A DNA stretch of 64,000 bases. It comes from Platycnemis pennipes. Lineage: Eukaryota; Arthropoda; Insecta; Odonata; Platycnemididae. The notes under the pieces are model-generated. The model saw only the letters and a list, made by a program, of their open reading frames with translations. It was not told where the DNA came from and did no database searches. Location of the stretch: assembly GCA_933228895.1 (NCBI GenBank), contig OW121846.1, positions 5,487,915 to 5,551,914 of the forward strand. Direction: 5' to 3'. A program made the translations under genes and the position numbers. Positions within the stretch are counted from its first letter, which is position 1, and each line of letters opens with the position of its first letter. Positions 1 through 10,751 of this stretch are shown one piece after another.

Positions 1-593
1 AAACTGGATGTTCACTTAATCTCACACGCACTGAAAACGGAAAAACTGGAAGCCACCATACTGCTTCCATTTTACATAACAAACTACTCAATACTATAAA
101 GTCTGCTCACTCCTTGTATATTTTCAAGAAAAGAGTTTAGTTATTACTCCAGGGAAAAGCCTATTATTCAGTGTTAGAATATTTAGATGACAAGATATGA
201 TTGATTTTTTTTGTTCTCAAACGAGGACTTTACAATACAGTGGACTCTTGTTAGGACGTTCCTTGCTAGCACATTTTCCTCATTTCCATGTCCGATTCCT
301 CAGGTCCACGACACACTGCATGTAATTAATGCTGGTTAGCATGTTTTCGTTACCACTTTAGCACCTTCAGAGGAGGACCAAACTGAATTTGACCCAGGAA
401 AATAATCACAGTGTAGGTTAATTAGACGATGGATACCTCGTAAAAGGTAAAAATCTTGCTTCAAAAAATTGTTACTGCTTACAAAAATATTGAAATGGGT
501 ATATTATTGGAAAAGAAATGTTTAGAAGAGATAGAAAAAGGGCACACAAAAGCCCCGAATTTTATCGCGATGTTCGTTATTTTAAAACTAACT
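1..593. other. intron or flank, nothing recognised
   Basis: AT-rich sequence with no open frame that resembles a known protein and no clear repeat border. On the gene model it is synaptojanin intron downstream of the last visible exon. Confidence 0.4.
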
Positions 594-1105
594 CAGTGGA
601 ATCCCGGTATAACGAGTGCTCATAATCCCTCGGAAATCACTCGCTAAATCGAGCGCTCGTTATATCCGATGGTGTTGAAAAAACCCACCTAATTCTCATA
701 GTCGTTCGTATTTATAGTTTTTCTTTTGTATCCGTGGTATTTGACGAAGGTAAACAGCAAAAAAGTCATTTCAGGCACAATCTGGTAGAATATTAACATA
801 TTTCATGAAAGAAACAGGACATTTTCCATTATATAAAATATTAATTCCCCTAGTTTCGATGTTTTTCTTCCAGTTCTTCTATTTTTCGATCGCCGAAGAA
901 AGCTGTAAAGACAGCGTAACTAGTCAGAATTAAAATATTAGGTATACTGTGGAAGTGTTTGGATAATTTTGTGAATATGTCATGACGATAATATCAGCTT
1001 TGTCGAGTTTTCGAATGTTAACCAGTACGTCCATCAGTTGGGAAAATTGGCCTAAGGTTCACTGAAATACGGCATGTTTCGGGGGTCGTAGATATTTTTC
1101 AAGCT
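594..1105 (+). mobile_element. pogo-like element fragment (copy D)
   Basis: It begins CAGTGGAATCCCGGTATAAC and continues with a terminal segment like the ends of the pogo-like copies at 25122 and 34234 (ATAACGAGTGCTC, CACTCGCTA, CGTTATATCCGA). Around 1018-1100 it still aligns with 25388-25470 through AACCAGTACGTCCA. After about 1105 the similarity fades and I see no second terminus, so this is an old, truncated copy. Confidence 0.6.
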
Positions 1106-1574
1106 TAAGCGAAGGCCAACTTACGGCTGTCTTTTTCCGACATGATTAACTGGAGCAATGTCACGATAATTCATCGGGCGCGAACACGCTATGTTTGAAC
1201 GAGCGCAATATCACGATTTTTATTATTATAAAAACAAGTACATTTATAGTAGAAAAAATCAACTTCCTATCACCTGTGTGGATAATATTTTCCTGGATCA
1301 AGATTTATGGATGCAATAAGTATATTTTATTACTTCTAACATAAAGTTCACTTTCCTTATAACATACTCATCAAACAATATACTTTTGAAAGCTGTACAA
1401 CTATTCTTTAGAGTGTGGCTAACAGTAACATTCATTCATAGGTTTTAAATTGAATGATAAAATTTTTGATGCAATGACTGAAAGAAAATATGAAACTGAG
1501 ATAGGGATCAAACTTCCTTTACGGCACTAGCTCTAGATTTCAACCGGATACTGGTGAATGTAGGCTACCCGCGT

Positions 1575-2710
1575 TAGGCTTGTGCGATGACCGATTTTGG
1601 TCATCGATTTTCGATGAAAAAATTTCATCGAAATGCTTCGATGACGATGGCTGTCATCGATCATCAAATAGAGTGTACACGATGATCGATGACTGTTGAT
1701 GATCGATGAATGTCGATGATCGATGAATTACAATGATTGATGCTATCGATGATCGGTGCAGATGTCTCGGTTGGCAGTTTGGTGTGGCCTTTAAGTGAAG
1801 ATTGAATTGGGTCATACTTAAGTGAGAAGGACAAGGCCTATTTATTAAAGAGCGAAACCAGCACCAAGTTACAAATCAAGCAACAACACTTTATTGAGGT
1901 ATAAAACAAAAGAGTGCATGCTTGCCTCCTGTCTCACTTCTGCAAAATTGCCATATTCCCACGCTTGAGAGATGGCACTCCATCCCTCGTTCCCCATCCC
2001 CCCTGCTCCACATCCTGCCCTCTACCTGAGTAAGAGAACCTTGGATCCCTTCCCACCCCATTTCCCCCCCACTCCTCCCTGCATCCGGCATAGCTAGCTG
2101 GGAACTACAAGTCGGCGGAATACGCAGCATGGGGAAGAAGGCAGAAGTTGTCTTGACGAGTGAAGATGTAACGAGGTTGTAGTAATAAATGAGCAACTAG
2201 TATGAATTGTGACCTTTTACTTGCCTAAAACCTTCCCTAGCGTTCCCTCAGCGGATTTCCGGCAAACCAGAGTTTACAGTTCTCATATTTTCATCGCTGA
2301 GTAGATGTCGGTCGTCCAACACAACGTTTCCAGCATCGCTGAAGAACAGCTCTGATGACGTTGAAGTGGCAGGAATACAGAGGTGTTTCCTCACGTAAGT
2401 CTGAAGGCGGGGATACACAGTTCCTTCCTGTCCCTATACCAATGTAGGACGTCCGAAGATTTGGATAAAGCTGGGACCTCCTCGTACTTGTGGAGCTCCG
2501 CCAGGATGGGGTCATCAGCAGAGGTAGCGTTTCTCGTGTCAGCAGCAACGACATCAATGATTTGCATCAACTCATCGACATCGATGATTGTCATCGACTC
2601 ATCGCAGTCGATGGTCGATGACATTCATTGCCATCAATTTCAGTCATCGCACTGCGATGACTGAAATCATCGTCGATGACTTCGATTAATCGACTCATCA
2701 CACAAGCCTA
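1575..2710 (-). mobile_element. hAT element with 8-bp target duplication
   Basis: Terminal inverted repeats are TAGGCTTGTGCGATGA on the left and its near-complement at the right end (one mismatch in 16). Flanks are ACCCGCGT (1567-1574) and ACCCGCAT (2711-2718), an 8-bp target duplication with one change, as expected for hAT transposons. Both subterminal zones are full of ATCGATGA/TCATCGAT repeats (1590-1760 and 2560-2700), candidate transposase binding sites. The interior carries a hAT transposase remnant. Confidence 0.85.
2230..2624 (-). pseudogene. hAT transposase C-terminal dimerisation remnant
   Basis: On the minus strand the frame opening near 2624 reads DPILAELHKYEEVPALSKSS and LHWYRDRKELCIPAFRLT, then stops near 2400. 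One frame over it continues KHLCIPATSTSSELFFSDAG and NVVLDDRHLLSDEN. This is the hATC dimerisation region (W-x6-P-x-L, then PATS-x-SSE-x-FS-x-AG). A single frameshift near 2400 breaks it, and the DDE core and BED finger are missing, so it cannot make an active enzyme. Confidence 0.8.
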
Positions 2711-2718
2711 ACCCGCAT

Positions 2719-4157
2719 GGCATTCTAAGTATTTTTTTCTTGCGATACCGGGGTAATGGGGAAAAAATATCTTTGTTGCTTCTAGTTGCACGGAAAATTT
2801 TTCATCTAATTTTGTGACTATACTTACAAAACCTCTCCTCCTCAATATCTAACGCACCTATATTCCATTCACGGGGCGTTTCGATCGCTTAGCTGGGAAA
2901 TTTAAAATATACGATCCGACTATCCCTAGTACCGATGGTATCGGTATCGTCTTTAGGCGATCGATTCTCGATACTGATACCAACCCACGAGAATCGGAGG
3001 TATCGAGAATCAACACATCCCTAGTTGTATTCTATTATGATTTTGAATTACTGGAATGATTAACTTTTTTTGTAATGTATGTATGCATTGTAAATATAAT
3101 TCCGTACTTATTAAGTATTGGATACTTTATTTTGAACCATTTACTCTATAGTAAATATACAGATATTAATATTAGTTATACTTGTAGCTAAAACGACACG
3201 AAATGACAATTTCAAAAATTAGATGTCATGAGAAATGAAAATAAAAGTCATGAAAGGCCTAGAATAAAGGTTTATGAAATGGAAAAATTAAAGTCATAAA
3301 CGTGCCACATTTGGTTATGAAAGTCACAGCAATCAATTCATTCTTCAACAATTGGTTAACAAAATCAGTGTCATTGTGAGAATGGAATTTTTTAGTGTAC
3401 TTGCTAATGAGTTAGTCAAAGATCATAGAGCACAGTGATCAACATCTAACATGCCTACACAGCATGGTTCAAAACTAAGGAAAGTGAAAGCTCAAAACTC
3501 ACTTCCAACACCAGAAAAGCGAAAGGAATGGGAAATAGGTGGAGGGAATGACACAAAAAGTCTATATCAGAGCAATACAATAAATGCTATTTTTCTTTGC
3601 TCAAAGCACACTACAATTGTGTGTGAATCCTACTTCACAAGAAAAGAATGACAGTTTTGAACATCTGTATTTCTTTCAAATCACTCAAGCATGCCTGTTC
3701 GATGTTTTTTTTTACATATTTCTGAATCTTTGCCCATAAAAAAAGTTTCATGACAAAATATACTTACTAGATGAACCTCTCTCTCTCTCTTTGGAAAATA
3801 AGACAACCATTATATCACACTGCCTTTCATCGATTTTTGTCCCTATATACTTAAACTTTCCAGCAGTATTTTCTACAAAATAAAATAACAGCAATAACAT
3901 TATAACCATCATGAAAAAGATGGTTATATTTAATAGTAGAATCTATATTTTCAGGTATGTACGACCCAGCGTTATCTTCTGTGTGAGAACAGGTGGTGCT
4001 ACCACTGCCCAGGTAAATGTTTTTTCTAATGAATTGATCATTTCTATGAATGGAGACAACTAAGTCCATCATTACCCTTTTTATAATCTGGGTAATTCAA
4101 GAAATGCTGCTCAATTGATGGAATCAATACCATTATACACATTATTACCCAACTAAC
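2719..4157. other. intron, nothing recognised
   Basis: AT-rich intron between the hAT element and the last visible synaptojanin exon. It contains a short (CT)n run near 3778-3791 and no supported gene. A plus-strand segment near 3957-4014 has splice-like borders but is not credible as an exon (see rejected items). Confidence 0.4.
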
Positions 4158-4332
4158 CTGAATCAGAAGTATGCTGCCTCCTTTTCCAAAGGACTCTGTC
4201 TGTCCATGCAGGAGCACGGCATTTTTCACTTGTGTCATAATCATCCGAAAATAGGTCATATTTATAAGTAGGAGGAAAGTTGATTGGGCCCTCATTGAAA
4301 TTTTTGAAAACATTTTCTGCTTCTTGCTGTAC
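4158..4332 (-). CDS. Synj: synaptojanin exon: PAWTDRVLW catalytic block
   Basis: A 175-bp exon, acceptor TTGTCTTTCAG, donor GTTAGT. It reads [23 protein letters not shown] and [12 protein letters not shown], the substrate-binding and catalytic block that precedes the final SDHRP motif. It ends QHTSDS in phase 1. I found no following exon encoding SDHRP between here and position 1, so that exon probably lies to the left of the window. Confidence 0.95.
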
Positions 4333-4443
4333 CTGAAAGACAAATCAACTCTCATGACAAGTGCCTACAGTCTAATGGGTAAACACCCTGAAAGATGAAG
4401 TTACATAGAAAAAGCAGCAAAAGATAAAAGAATCATATGTTAC

Positions 4444-4581
4444 CCTTAGCTGATCATGTTGAAGGAGGACATCCCATTCGTTCTTCTTGATTAAATCTTT
4501 CATTTCATCCTTCTCCATATCAATCCTGTAGTTAAAATCTCCAGCCCAGAACACGTAATCGTGAGAATTTAATGTACGTCC
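4444..4581 (-). CDS. Synj: synaptojanin exon: GDFNYR catalytic block
   Basis: A 46-codon, phase-0 exon, acceptor CAATTACAG, donor GTAACA. It carries [15 protein letters not shown], the signature W-x-GD-x-NYR motif in which Asp and Asn bind the metal and scissile phosphate in this family. It continues [19 protein letters not shown]. The usual residue between W and GD is Cys; here it is Ala. Confidence 0.96.
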
Positions 4582-4653
4582 CTGTAATTGAGTCACATTA
4601 GTGAGATGAAACACTCATTTGTAATACCATTATTATTGCATATACAGTATTAC

Positions 4654-4799
4654 CATAGGGAAAGTGATCTTCCGAGTGATTTCTGCATAGTCCGCATTCC
4701 TTTCAGCAACTTGGGATTGTCCAGCAGCAAAATGAGCGCAAACGAAGCACAGGGATGTGCCATGGAACACGCACCGAATGGCAGCTGCACCCTTATTCC
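4654..4799 (-). CDS. Synj: synaptojanin exon: NKGA and CAHFAAG blocks
   Basis: A 146-bp exon, acceptor CCTCTTGCAG, donor GTAATA. It reads [19 protein letters not shown], then [11 protein letters not shown] and ERNADYAEI, ending TFPM in phase 0. The CAHFAAG segment is the synaptojanin version of the NSHLAAH catalytic block. It is followed by a 72-bp intron, very short beside the 16.7-kb intron before it. Confidence 0.96.
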
Positions 4800-6133
4800 C
4801 TGCAAGAGGCAGGATCATGAGTTCTCCATTTGGACTCGAGGATTCCTACAAAAACCCTCTTGTCAGCTTCAATCTTTCACCAAGACTCATCAGTTTGAGC
4901 GGGGATGGCTCTTGCCTTTTCTCATGCAAAGCCTGTTGTACTCATAGCCATGCTGGTGAGCTAAGTATTTCTGACTGGCACACCTTAAGACATTAGGATA
5001 ATGAGGTATTCAATGAAGCTACGCTGCTTCAGCTGCGTTGAATGCAGAAGCACAATCATATAGAACTGCATACACTACCCCTTCTCCAGAATTTAATAGC
5101 CACTAATGCTATGAAAAATTTGCCTTCCCATATCTTCTTCACAGCCTTTCATTTCAAGTGACTCTGTCACTGATTTTAGGATAAAGTTTCAAACACTAAA
5201 TCACTGTCTAATAAATTGTGCTTCATGGGCAGTATCAGCTCTTTGTCTGTACTGTGCTTTCATTGAAAACACAGTTACAGACCAATGGGTAAAACAAGCG
5301 ACAAAAAGCGAAGTTGCTTGCTCATATTTTTCAGTGAAATATTGATCCCTAATTGAGTGCTGTGTGAAGAGCACTTCTAGTTCAGTTCCAATGGTTGCGA
5401 TGGATTCAGGGGTGTGGGGTGCAGTGCCCCCTCCACAGCCTTGGAGAACTGAATTTCTATGCTATACATATGTTGAACTAACAGGTACATAAAAGAGATA
5501 CGGAGTACAAAGAACTAATGTTATTAATGAACGATGAATGATGATAGTATTACTTAATTCTGCTGTGCCTAGGACCATTACGAAAGCTTTCTGCAGGAAA
5601 TTCTGAAGATATTCATGTAGAAAATCCTGTATGATTTTCACCATATTTTCCTTCAAGAATTTCAGCAGGATTCTCTGCACAGAATTTTCTGTTGAATTCT
5701 TTCCAGGAATTTCTACAAATTTTTGCACGAGTTTCTGGTTGACTTCCATGCAGGAATTTCTACAAATATTCATGCTCTTTTCATGCATAAAATTCTGCAG
5801 GAATTAATAAAAATTGTTCTAAAGTATTCTCTTCAGAAAATCCTTCAAATTTGCATACAACACATATATTAGGAATATTAGTATTTTGTTTTTTATTCGG
5901 ATATAGTAGTTATTATTACATTCTTTGATGCATGTTAATCTAATGGAACATTCCAAACAATGAAACTTTTTATGAAGGATAAATGTTTGATGGCATTTCA
6001 TAAATATATCCTAAATGATGTCAACGCATATGCTTAACACTTTCGCTGTGGAAATCGACTATAGTCGATTAAATTTTTTTTCCAGTGGAACACGCTGATC
6101 GACTTTTCTCCATGGTCTTGAAAAATTAAGCCT
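4800..6133. other. intron with degenerate TGCAGGAATTTC repeats
   Basis: Intron of the synaptojanin gene. From about 5560 to 5830 it holds many imperfect copies of a CTGCAGGAATTTCTG-like word, a decayed tandem array. The long minus-strand open frame across it is a by-product of that repetition. The rest (4830-5460, 5830-6130) shows nothing I recognise. Confidence 0.45.
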
Positions 6134-6137
6134 TTAA

Positions 6138-9100
6138 GGGGCCGTGGGAGATGATTATTTTTTCGCTTTCGAGTGCTGAGATGATGGAGATAGTTTTTCC
6201 GTCGACCGGTAGAGTTACCAGAGTAGGCACCTACCCAACCAGCCATATTTTTGTTCAGTGTCTCCTCTACGCTTTAATTCTTTGCGCAGAGATGATGAGG
6301 CCATAACGATCCTTCCCTCTCATCCCCTCCGCCCGGGGAGTTTTCGTACCGTTGCTGACCACTAGATGCAATGTTGCCATTTCAACACACGATTGGACCA
6401 AACTGTTTGGCAGACTCCACATTATACCATGTGGCAACGTGGAATTCGCGGAAATGCACTCGCTACGATTTTCTAAGAACCGAGCTGGTCTGGCCAGTCT
6501 GGCCCTAGTGGGGTTCGTAGCTGCAGGAGAACGCGTCTGCGGTCCAAGTCATGAATGGACTTCATTTTTCGGGGTAGCCGCGTTGATTGGTTGTTGTGAC
6601 AACAGTTTAGCCGTAAGAACTGCAACAAATAGGAGGTGGTCTCAGCTGGTAGCTAGGCTTGCACGTGTTAATGTCTAAATGTGGTAATTTGAAAGTAATA
6701 TACAGTTTGTGCCTACTACAGACCACCCAATTCCAATGTACACTCAGTATCAGAACTCGAGAAACAGATCAGGTACATTAATTCTCATACCAACGAACAA
6801 CAGATTATTGAAAGGTGGAGATTTCAATACAACATCGATAGATTGGAAAACATGTAGTCATTAGTCTGAGGGTCTGGGGGTAGGGACAAAGAAATCTGCT
6901 CGTCATTTTTTAACCTGTTCGCATGATACGCAGTACATCAGATAGTAAATTTGAATAATAGAAGGGAGAATGTTCTCGATTTACTTGCCTCAACCATCCA
7001 TGAAAAAGTTATTAAAGTTAAAAATGTCTATGGAATAAGAGACCACAAGGTAGTACACGTTAAATTATCCCTCAATACTGACAAAAATGTAAAATTAAAA
7101 AGAAAGATTTGCCTTTTAAGTAAAGCAGATTTTAACGGATTTAGGCGTGACTTACAAACTTCTTTTGAAAAATTCTAAACATCAGAAAAAATAGTGATAC
7201 AGACATGGAAAGAGTTCCTCCAAATTACGCGGTGAGTATAAGAGTGAGAATAGGGAACCAAGGTGGTACAACGCGGAGGTTAAAAAAATGTTTAAAACGA
7301 CAACGAGTTATCCACGCGAAACTAAGAAAAATGTAGCTAATAGCGATCTAAAAAAATTATCGAACGTTACATGTATAAAGCAGCCGCAAAAACAGCCCTT
7401 AGAAAAGTGTAAAGTGATTTCAAGAGAAAAGTACTTGGAGAACAACTAGAGGGGAATCCGAAAGCATTTTGATCATATGTTAGGGAAGTACAGAGAACTA
7501 AAATGTCAAAGGTTAATTCCTTGAAAGGGTATTGGGGCGAAATATTTAGATAAGGCTAATTTGTTGAATTATTTTTCCAGAGCGTTTTTAATCGATCTAA
7601 GCATAGTTTGCTCGAAACCATACCAGACCGATTTCAGCAAATAATGCCCCCGATCGATAAATGTATCTTGTAGCGGAATCGTATCCTTACTAAAAAAACG
7701 TTAGCCCGAACAAGTCCTCAGGTCCTGATAAAATTCCTGCTCGTGTGTATAAAGAAATAGCTCTCGAAATGGCACCATATCTTAAAGTAATATTTAACAA
7801 ATCCCTCGAAGAACACGCGGTTCCCAAAGACTGGAAGATAGCAAACGTGACCCCAATTTTAAAAGTGGCGATAGGGAACATCCATCTAATTATAAACTAA
7901 TATCAATAACGTCACTGTCGTGCAAAATTATACAGCATATGATAGTTACATCAATAAGGGGACACCTCGATAGCCAGGATTTATTGATAACAAATAAGCA
8001 TGGGTCCAGAAAGGGACGATCTTGCGAAAATCAAATAGCTCTTTTTCTTCATGATATTTTAGTTTCCGGAAAAGGTAACGTACAGGTAGACGCAGCGTTT
8101 TTAAATTTAGAAAAGCATTTGACAAGGTTCCCCACTGTAATTCACTCGCGAAGTTAGCATCATACGGGAGACAGCAATATGGTAGGCTGGATAGGAGATT
8201 TCCTACATGAACGCGTTGAAAGGGTGGTATTAGATGGTGTCACCTCAGGCGAAGTAAAAGTTACATCGGGTGTTCCCCAGCATGATAGGCCCAATTTTAT
8301 TTCTTCTCTCCATAAATGACTTGAATACAGTAGCTAAAAATAGCAAGCTCCGTCTTTTTGCCGATGATGCAGCAGTCATCATTGGTCATCAATCCTCAGA
8401 TCGGTTTGACGCAGCTCTCCACTGAGTCCTGTTGGCTAATCTCTTCATATTTACTTTTTTCTTCTGATGCAGTAGTGTATAAGGAAATAAGAAATTAAGA
8501 GGATAGTCAGTCTTTAGCTAAGGATTTAGATGCGATTGATGATTGGTGTGATAGTTGGCAGCTAGAATAAAATTTGAAGAAATGCGCGATAAAGAACTTT
8601 GGGAAAAAGAATAACTTTCCCCGGAAAAATTATTGCATCAAAGAAAAGAAAATATCTAACGTAGAATTTATTGAATACTTAGGCGTCACCAACATTGAAG
8701 ACATGCCGTGGGGGAAACACATCAGGGAAATAACTAGTGTAGCAAACCATATATTAGGATTCGTAAAATGAGTTCTAGGCAAATGCGATGAGAGAGTACT
8801 AGAAAGAAGCTATTTTTAACTTGTCAGGCCTCATTTAGAATATGCCGCTAGTATATGGGATCCGTACGTGGAAGGTATGATAAAAGAATTGGAGCGTGTG
8901 CAAAGGAGACCGCTAGATTTGTTAAAGGCCGCTATGATAATTGTATAAGTCTTACGAGTTTAATAGAAGAACTAGGCTGGGAATTACTATCAGAACGCAG
9001 GTTGAAATTTAGGTTAAACCTTTTCTGTAAATTCGAAACCGATTTGTCGAATATTTTAAGTCGATAATTCTTCTTCCCGTCACTCCACCGGATATGCCTT

Positions 9101-10086
9101 CATTTTTCCCTTCTTCGGCAATTGCCATATCATCAAATGAATCATGCAAAGTTTCATCAGCTAATGAATCGTCAATATTGGACGGGATTTCTTCAATAGC
9201 GCAAGAAGTTCCTCCTACGTGCGACTCTGTTCCCATTATTTTGAGACGCCTGTTTCGGATAATAGAAATTTGCATACTTACACATGAATACATCATTACA
9301 TTAAGATAGTGTTTTCACAAAAAATGACGATATTTACCTTTTTTCTTCCCTCTGCTTGGCCAAAAATTCACCCTTTCTTTTTTTCCTCGCCATCGAAAAT
9401 GTCAAGCGACTGCCTACTTTAATTTTCCGATATCGGTACACTTCCGATGACATTTCGAGACTTGACAATTAGTCAGTTTGACTATTACTAGACACCCCGA
9501 GAGCGACAACCTAAACAGAGACTCAAGAAACAACCCGTCAGTAAATCAGACACTCCGTCTCACTCGCCTCTGCTTCCTGCCCGCCTTCACTTTCTCTTCC
9601 CCCAAGCTCTAACACCTCAAGGTTACCGTTTTAGGATATAGGGTAGAGGGACTGTGCCACTTTTTGAGTAGCGCAGTAGGCGGAGAATGTGTGAACTGTT
9701 TAGTGATTTGCACCATGCTCGCGGCGTATCCCTGGGCTGGAGTTGGCGAAAAACATAAATTACTTTCAGAATATCTCAACAGCGTGTCTTTTAATTAAAA
9801 TCAATAATTTTCAAGGATCCAACAGACTAAGCTTGAATCTTGTACTCTATAATAAAGAAAGTTAAAAAAATAGCCCCTCTGTCTCCCAATATTTGCAACA
9901 AAAAGGTCTATTTTTACATCGAGATATATTTTTAACTAGGCTTATTACTTAAAATCTAGGATTATAGAGTAATAGTTTGATACTTTCTCTTTTAATTACT
10001 GAAAGCCGCATTCCGATATCTAGCTTCCTGTTGGAGCAATCTTCCTTGAAAAATAGGTCTGACAAACAGCTATGTCCCACGGCCCC
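6138..10086 (-). mobile_element. TTAA-flanked DNA transposon, split by a LINE
   Basis: The ends are GGGGCCGTGGGA (6138-6149) and its exact complement TCCCACGGCCCC (10075-10086). Each is bordered on the outside by TTAA (6134-6137 and 10087-10090), the target duplication typical of piggyBac-type elements. Inside, a LINE fills about 6690-9065. A minus-strand frame at 9066-9296 (GTSCAIEEIPSNIDDSLADE, then GGVTGRRIIDLKY) looks like the N-terminus of a transposon protein and runs straight into the LINE junction. The GGGGCC terminus differs from the CCCTTT-type ends of the other piggyBac copies here, so its family is uncertain. Confidence 0.6.
6690..9065 (+). pseudogene. CR1/Jockey-like LINE, decayed
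   Basis: Pieces of an endonuclease/reverse-transcriptase polyprotein follow one another on the plus strand. The end of an APE-type endonuclease is at 6951-7178 (IRDHKVVHVKLSLNTD). RT fingers are near 7710-7900 (SGPDKIPARVYKEIALEMAP, DWKIANVTPIFK), then RKGRSCENQIALFLHDIL near 8000, and the catalytic box as LRLFADDAAVI near 8350. C-terminal segments lie at 8574-9067 (VEFIEYLGVTN, RPHLEYAASIWDPYVEG, IEELGWELLSERRLKFRLNL). Many stops and frameshifts separate these, so it is inactive. Its 3' end near 9065 interrupts the transposon frame on the other strand, so the LINE inserted later. Confidence 0.8.
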
Positions 10087-10264
10087 TTAACACACACTAA
10101 TCTACTGAAGTCTCTTCTTTGGAGAGCAAGCATTGGAGTCCTGTGCTGCCACCTAGGAGCAGAAATAGGAAATTCAAAGCTTGCGAGCTAGCCGCGAAAA
10201 CTTTAACGGAGTTACCCGCTGAAATGCACGAATGCAAGATATTCCACAGAGAAAAAAATCATTC

Positions 10265-10336
10265 GCCTTGACCGGGACTCGAACCCAGACCCCCTGATTT
10301 TCCGGCCAGGTGCTCTACCAGTTGCACTACCAAGGC
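10265..10336 (-). repeat. tRNA-derived unit, left arm
   Basis: Read on the minus strand this is a 72-nt tRNA-like sequence: acceptor GCCTTGG, a D-arm GTGC...GCAC, a T-arm with the B-box GGTTCGAGTCCC, and closing TCAAGGC. The acceptor ends and T-stem pair. The anticodon stem does not pair cleanly and no anticodon can be assigned, so it is tRNA-derived (SINE-like) and not a tRNA gene. Confidence 0.65.
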
Positions 10337-10584
10337 GCCCTCTTTCTCTGTGGAAATTCTAGAGGCTTTAAAAGAGCTAGATGTTGCCGGACTGCTGGAC
10401 ATGTAATGTCCAGCAGTCCGGCAATTTGTTAAAAAGTAAGCACCTCAGTGTTTGAAGTCGGCTTTACTTCGTAGACGGTGGCGCCATGCACACGACTTTG
10501 GCTGCTCTGTGACATTACATGTCCAGCAGTCCGGCAACATCTAGCTCTTTTAAAGCCTCTAGAATTTCCACAGAGAAAGAGGGT

Positions 10585-10656
10585 GCCTTGGTAGCACAAC
10601 TGGTAGAGCACCTGGCCGGAAAATCAGGGGGTCTGGGTTCAAGTCCCGGTCAAGGC
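10585..10656 (+). repeat. tRNA-derived unit, right arm
   Basis: Inverted partner of the unit at 10265-10336, 72 nt, plus strand. It has GCCTTGGTAGCACAACTGG and a B-box with one change (GGTTCAAGTCCC). The D-arm has GCAC in place of GTGC. The same poor anticodon arm argues against a functional tRNA. Confidence 0.65.
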
Positions 10657-10751
10657 AAATGATTTTTTCTCTGTGGAATATCTTGCATTCGTGCATTTCA
10701 GCAGGTAACTCCGTTCAAGTTTTCGCGGCTAGCTTGCGAGCTTTGAATTTC

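Larger units (their letters stand above)
10169..10751. repeat. foldback element: inverted pair of tRNA-derived units
   Basis: The left arm 10169-10410 is the near-perfect reverse complement of the right arm 10511-10751 (about 242 bp each), around a 100-bp spacer. Each arm holds one tRNA-like unit flanked by a CTCTGTGGAA-type sequence. At the inner end of the left arm, 10384-10402 and 10406-10424 form a second perfect palindrome (19-bp arms, 3-base loop). The whole would fold into a very long hairpin. It could be two SINE-type insertions in opposite orientation or one foldback transposon; the symmetry of the non-tRNA parts favours a single inverted duplication. Confidence 0.8.

Noticed and set aside
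3957..4014. Plus-strand exon with TTTTCAG before and GTAAAT after
   Set aside because: Very short, no recognisable protein, and opposite to the host gene; splice-like borders of this quality are frequent by chance.
3851..4072. Next synaptojanin exon after 4158
   Set aside because: The reading GSGSTTCSHTEDNAG does not match the expected region before SDHRP; it looks like intron.
6352..6678. 108-codon plus-strand frame inside the TTAA element
   Set aside because: No recognised domain; lies opposite the direction of the transposon fragment.
10265..10656. Two functional tRNA genes
   Set aside because: Anticodon stems do not pair, no anticodon can be set, and both units sit inside inverted arms of a repeat.
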